A stretch of 51,644 nucleotides of DNA from Oscillibacter sp. (GTDB lineage Bacteria > Bacillota > Clostridia > Oscillospirales > Oscillospiraceae), in NCBI GenBank assembly GCA_017547085.1, contig JAFYQM010000055.1, positions 1 to 51,644 on the forward strand. The letters run 5' to 3'. The notes below the pieces were generated by a model, which searched no databases, was not told the origin of the DNA, and saw only the letters and a list, made by a program, of their open reading frames with translations. Positions 51,011 to 51,644 of this stretch are shown here, in pieces (position 1 is the first letter of the stretch; every line of letters begins with the position of its first letter). Made by a program: the position numbers and the translations under genes.

Positions 51011-51644
51011 ATGGATAAGGTTCTGAAGATTGGTATCATCGGCTGCGGCGCTATCGGCCGCGATCACTGCCGCCGCATCATCGACTCCGTCCCCGGCGCT
51101 ACCGTCGTGGCTGTCTCCGACTATGTCGCCGCTGCTGCTGACGACACCGCAGCAAAGTACGGCATCAAGTCCTACGGCAACGACTGTGACGGCATGATCA
51201 AGGATCCCGAGGTCGAGGCTGTTGTTATCACCTCTATCGACCCCACCCATTATGACTATGTCATGAAGACTCTGGCCGAGAAGAAGTGGTGCTTCTGCGA
51301 GAAGCCTCTGGCTCTGACCGGCAAGGAGTGCGAGGACATCATCAACAAGGAGCTGGAAATTGGCAAGCGTCTGGTTCAGGTCGGCTTCATGCGTCGTTAT
51401 GACCGCGGCTACGCTGAGATGAAGCGCATCATCGAGTCCGGCGAGATCGGCGCTCCCCTGCTGATCAAGGCTTGCCATCGTAACGTGGCTCAGGGCCCGG
51501 GCTTCAAGACTGAGAACGGTGTCACCAACGTTGCCATCCACGAGCTGGACATCTGCCGCTGGCTGCTGGGCGACGAGTACGAAGACGCTCAGTGCGTGAA
51601 GGTTCGCCAGAGCGCCAACTCCAACAAGGGTTATGACAATCCCC
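51011..51644 (+). CDS. iolG: Inositol 2-dehydrogenase, N-terminal part (runs off the window)
   Basis: The first 211 residues of a Gfo/Idh/MocA-family NAD(P)-dependent dehydrogenase. IGIIGCGAIGRDHCRRI is the Rossmann GXGXXG start, WCFCEKPLALTGKECE contains the EKP catalytic lysine region, and FMRRYDRGYAEMK and TNVAIHELDICRWLLG match myo-inositol 2-dehydrogenases. GGAAGGTAAAAAC precedes the ATG. It performs the first step, myo-inositol to scyllo-inosose, upstream of IolE. The gene is cut by the window end. Confidence 0.92.
   Translation, partial: MDKVLKIGIIGCGAIGRDHCRRIIDSVPGATVVAVSDYVAAAADDTAAKYGIKSYGNDCDGMIKDPEVEAVVITSIDPTHYDYVMKTLAEKKWCFCEKPLALTGKECEDIINKELEIGKRLVQVGFMRRYDRGYAEMKRIIESGEIGAPLLIKACHRNVAQGPGFKTENGVTNVAIHELDICRWLLGDEYEDAQCVKVRQSANSNKGYDNP

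Overview
This window reads as chromosomal DNA of a strictly anaerobic, Gram-positive gut-type Clostridia (my inference: Oscillospiraceae-like). The signs are moderately GC-rich genes with strong AGGAGG ribosome sites, lipoprotein-type binding proteins, a tungsten-type aldehyde:ferredoxin oxidoreductase with a polyferredoxin partner, lysine and Mn2+ riboswitches of Firmicutes type, and typical clostridial families (PadR/DUF2812, DUF523, TIGR04255). No phage, insertion sequence or CRISPR array is visible.

Layout. 1-11.1 kb, minus strand: an operon of polyferredoxin, AOR-family oxidoreductase, SMP-30 lactonase and a three-gene sugar-type ABC importer. After a hairpin follow a class III aminotransferase, a D-aminoacylase-type amidohydrolase and the start of a glutamate dehydrogenase. 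A divergent LacI-family regulator (11.5 kb) faces this operon across a promoter region with regularly phased TGCGCA palindromes. 12.8-16 kb: a CoA-transferase plus beta-aminoacyl-CoA ammonia-lyase-like pair, then a LysR regulator. 16-18.4 kb: a worn region with a dead fic copy, an intact Fic/VbhA-type toxin-antitoxin pair, tRNA-Thr(CGU), a truncated tRNA-Thr copy and a G-poor AT-rich gap with DnaA-box-like 9-mers. 18.4-28.1 kb, all minus: split chromate transporter, BirA, an NhaC-family transporter behind a lysine riboswitch, a uracil permease behind what looks like a leader-peptide attenuator, then DUF523/DUF3783/NUDIX/DUF2812 genes led by PadR. 28.2-36.6 kb: cell-wall hydrolase, TIGR04255 protein, a second glutamate dehydrogenase, a nicotinamidase-like hydrolase, an HTH-desulfoferrodoxin fusion, and an aconitase-like hydratase plus NADP isocitrate dehydrogenase. 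36.6-43.7 kb: P-type ATPase behind a Mn2+ (yybP-ykoY) riboswitch, APC permease, YjbQ, Smr-like protein, omega-amidase-like nitrilase, MGMT-like protein and a VanY-type peptidase. 43.8-51.6 kb: a sugar-type ABC importer divergent from iolE-iolD-iolG', that is, an inositol uptake and catabolism locus.

How it fits together. Two complete ABC importers serve two carbon-source modules: one LacI-controlled oxidative module of unknown substrate, and one inositol module. Several genes meet at glutamate and 2-oxoglutarate (two glutamate dehydrogenases, aconitase, isocitrate dehydrogenase, aminotransferase, omega-amidase). Three control regions are RNA-based (lysine riboswitch, Mn2+ riboswitch, uraA leader). 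The best leads for new biology are the LacI/AOR/lactonase/ABC module with its phased operator, the uraA leader peptide whose stop codon touches an intrinsic terminator, and the HTH-superoxide-reductase fusion. All functions are read from sequence motifs without database searches.
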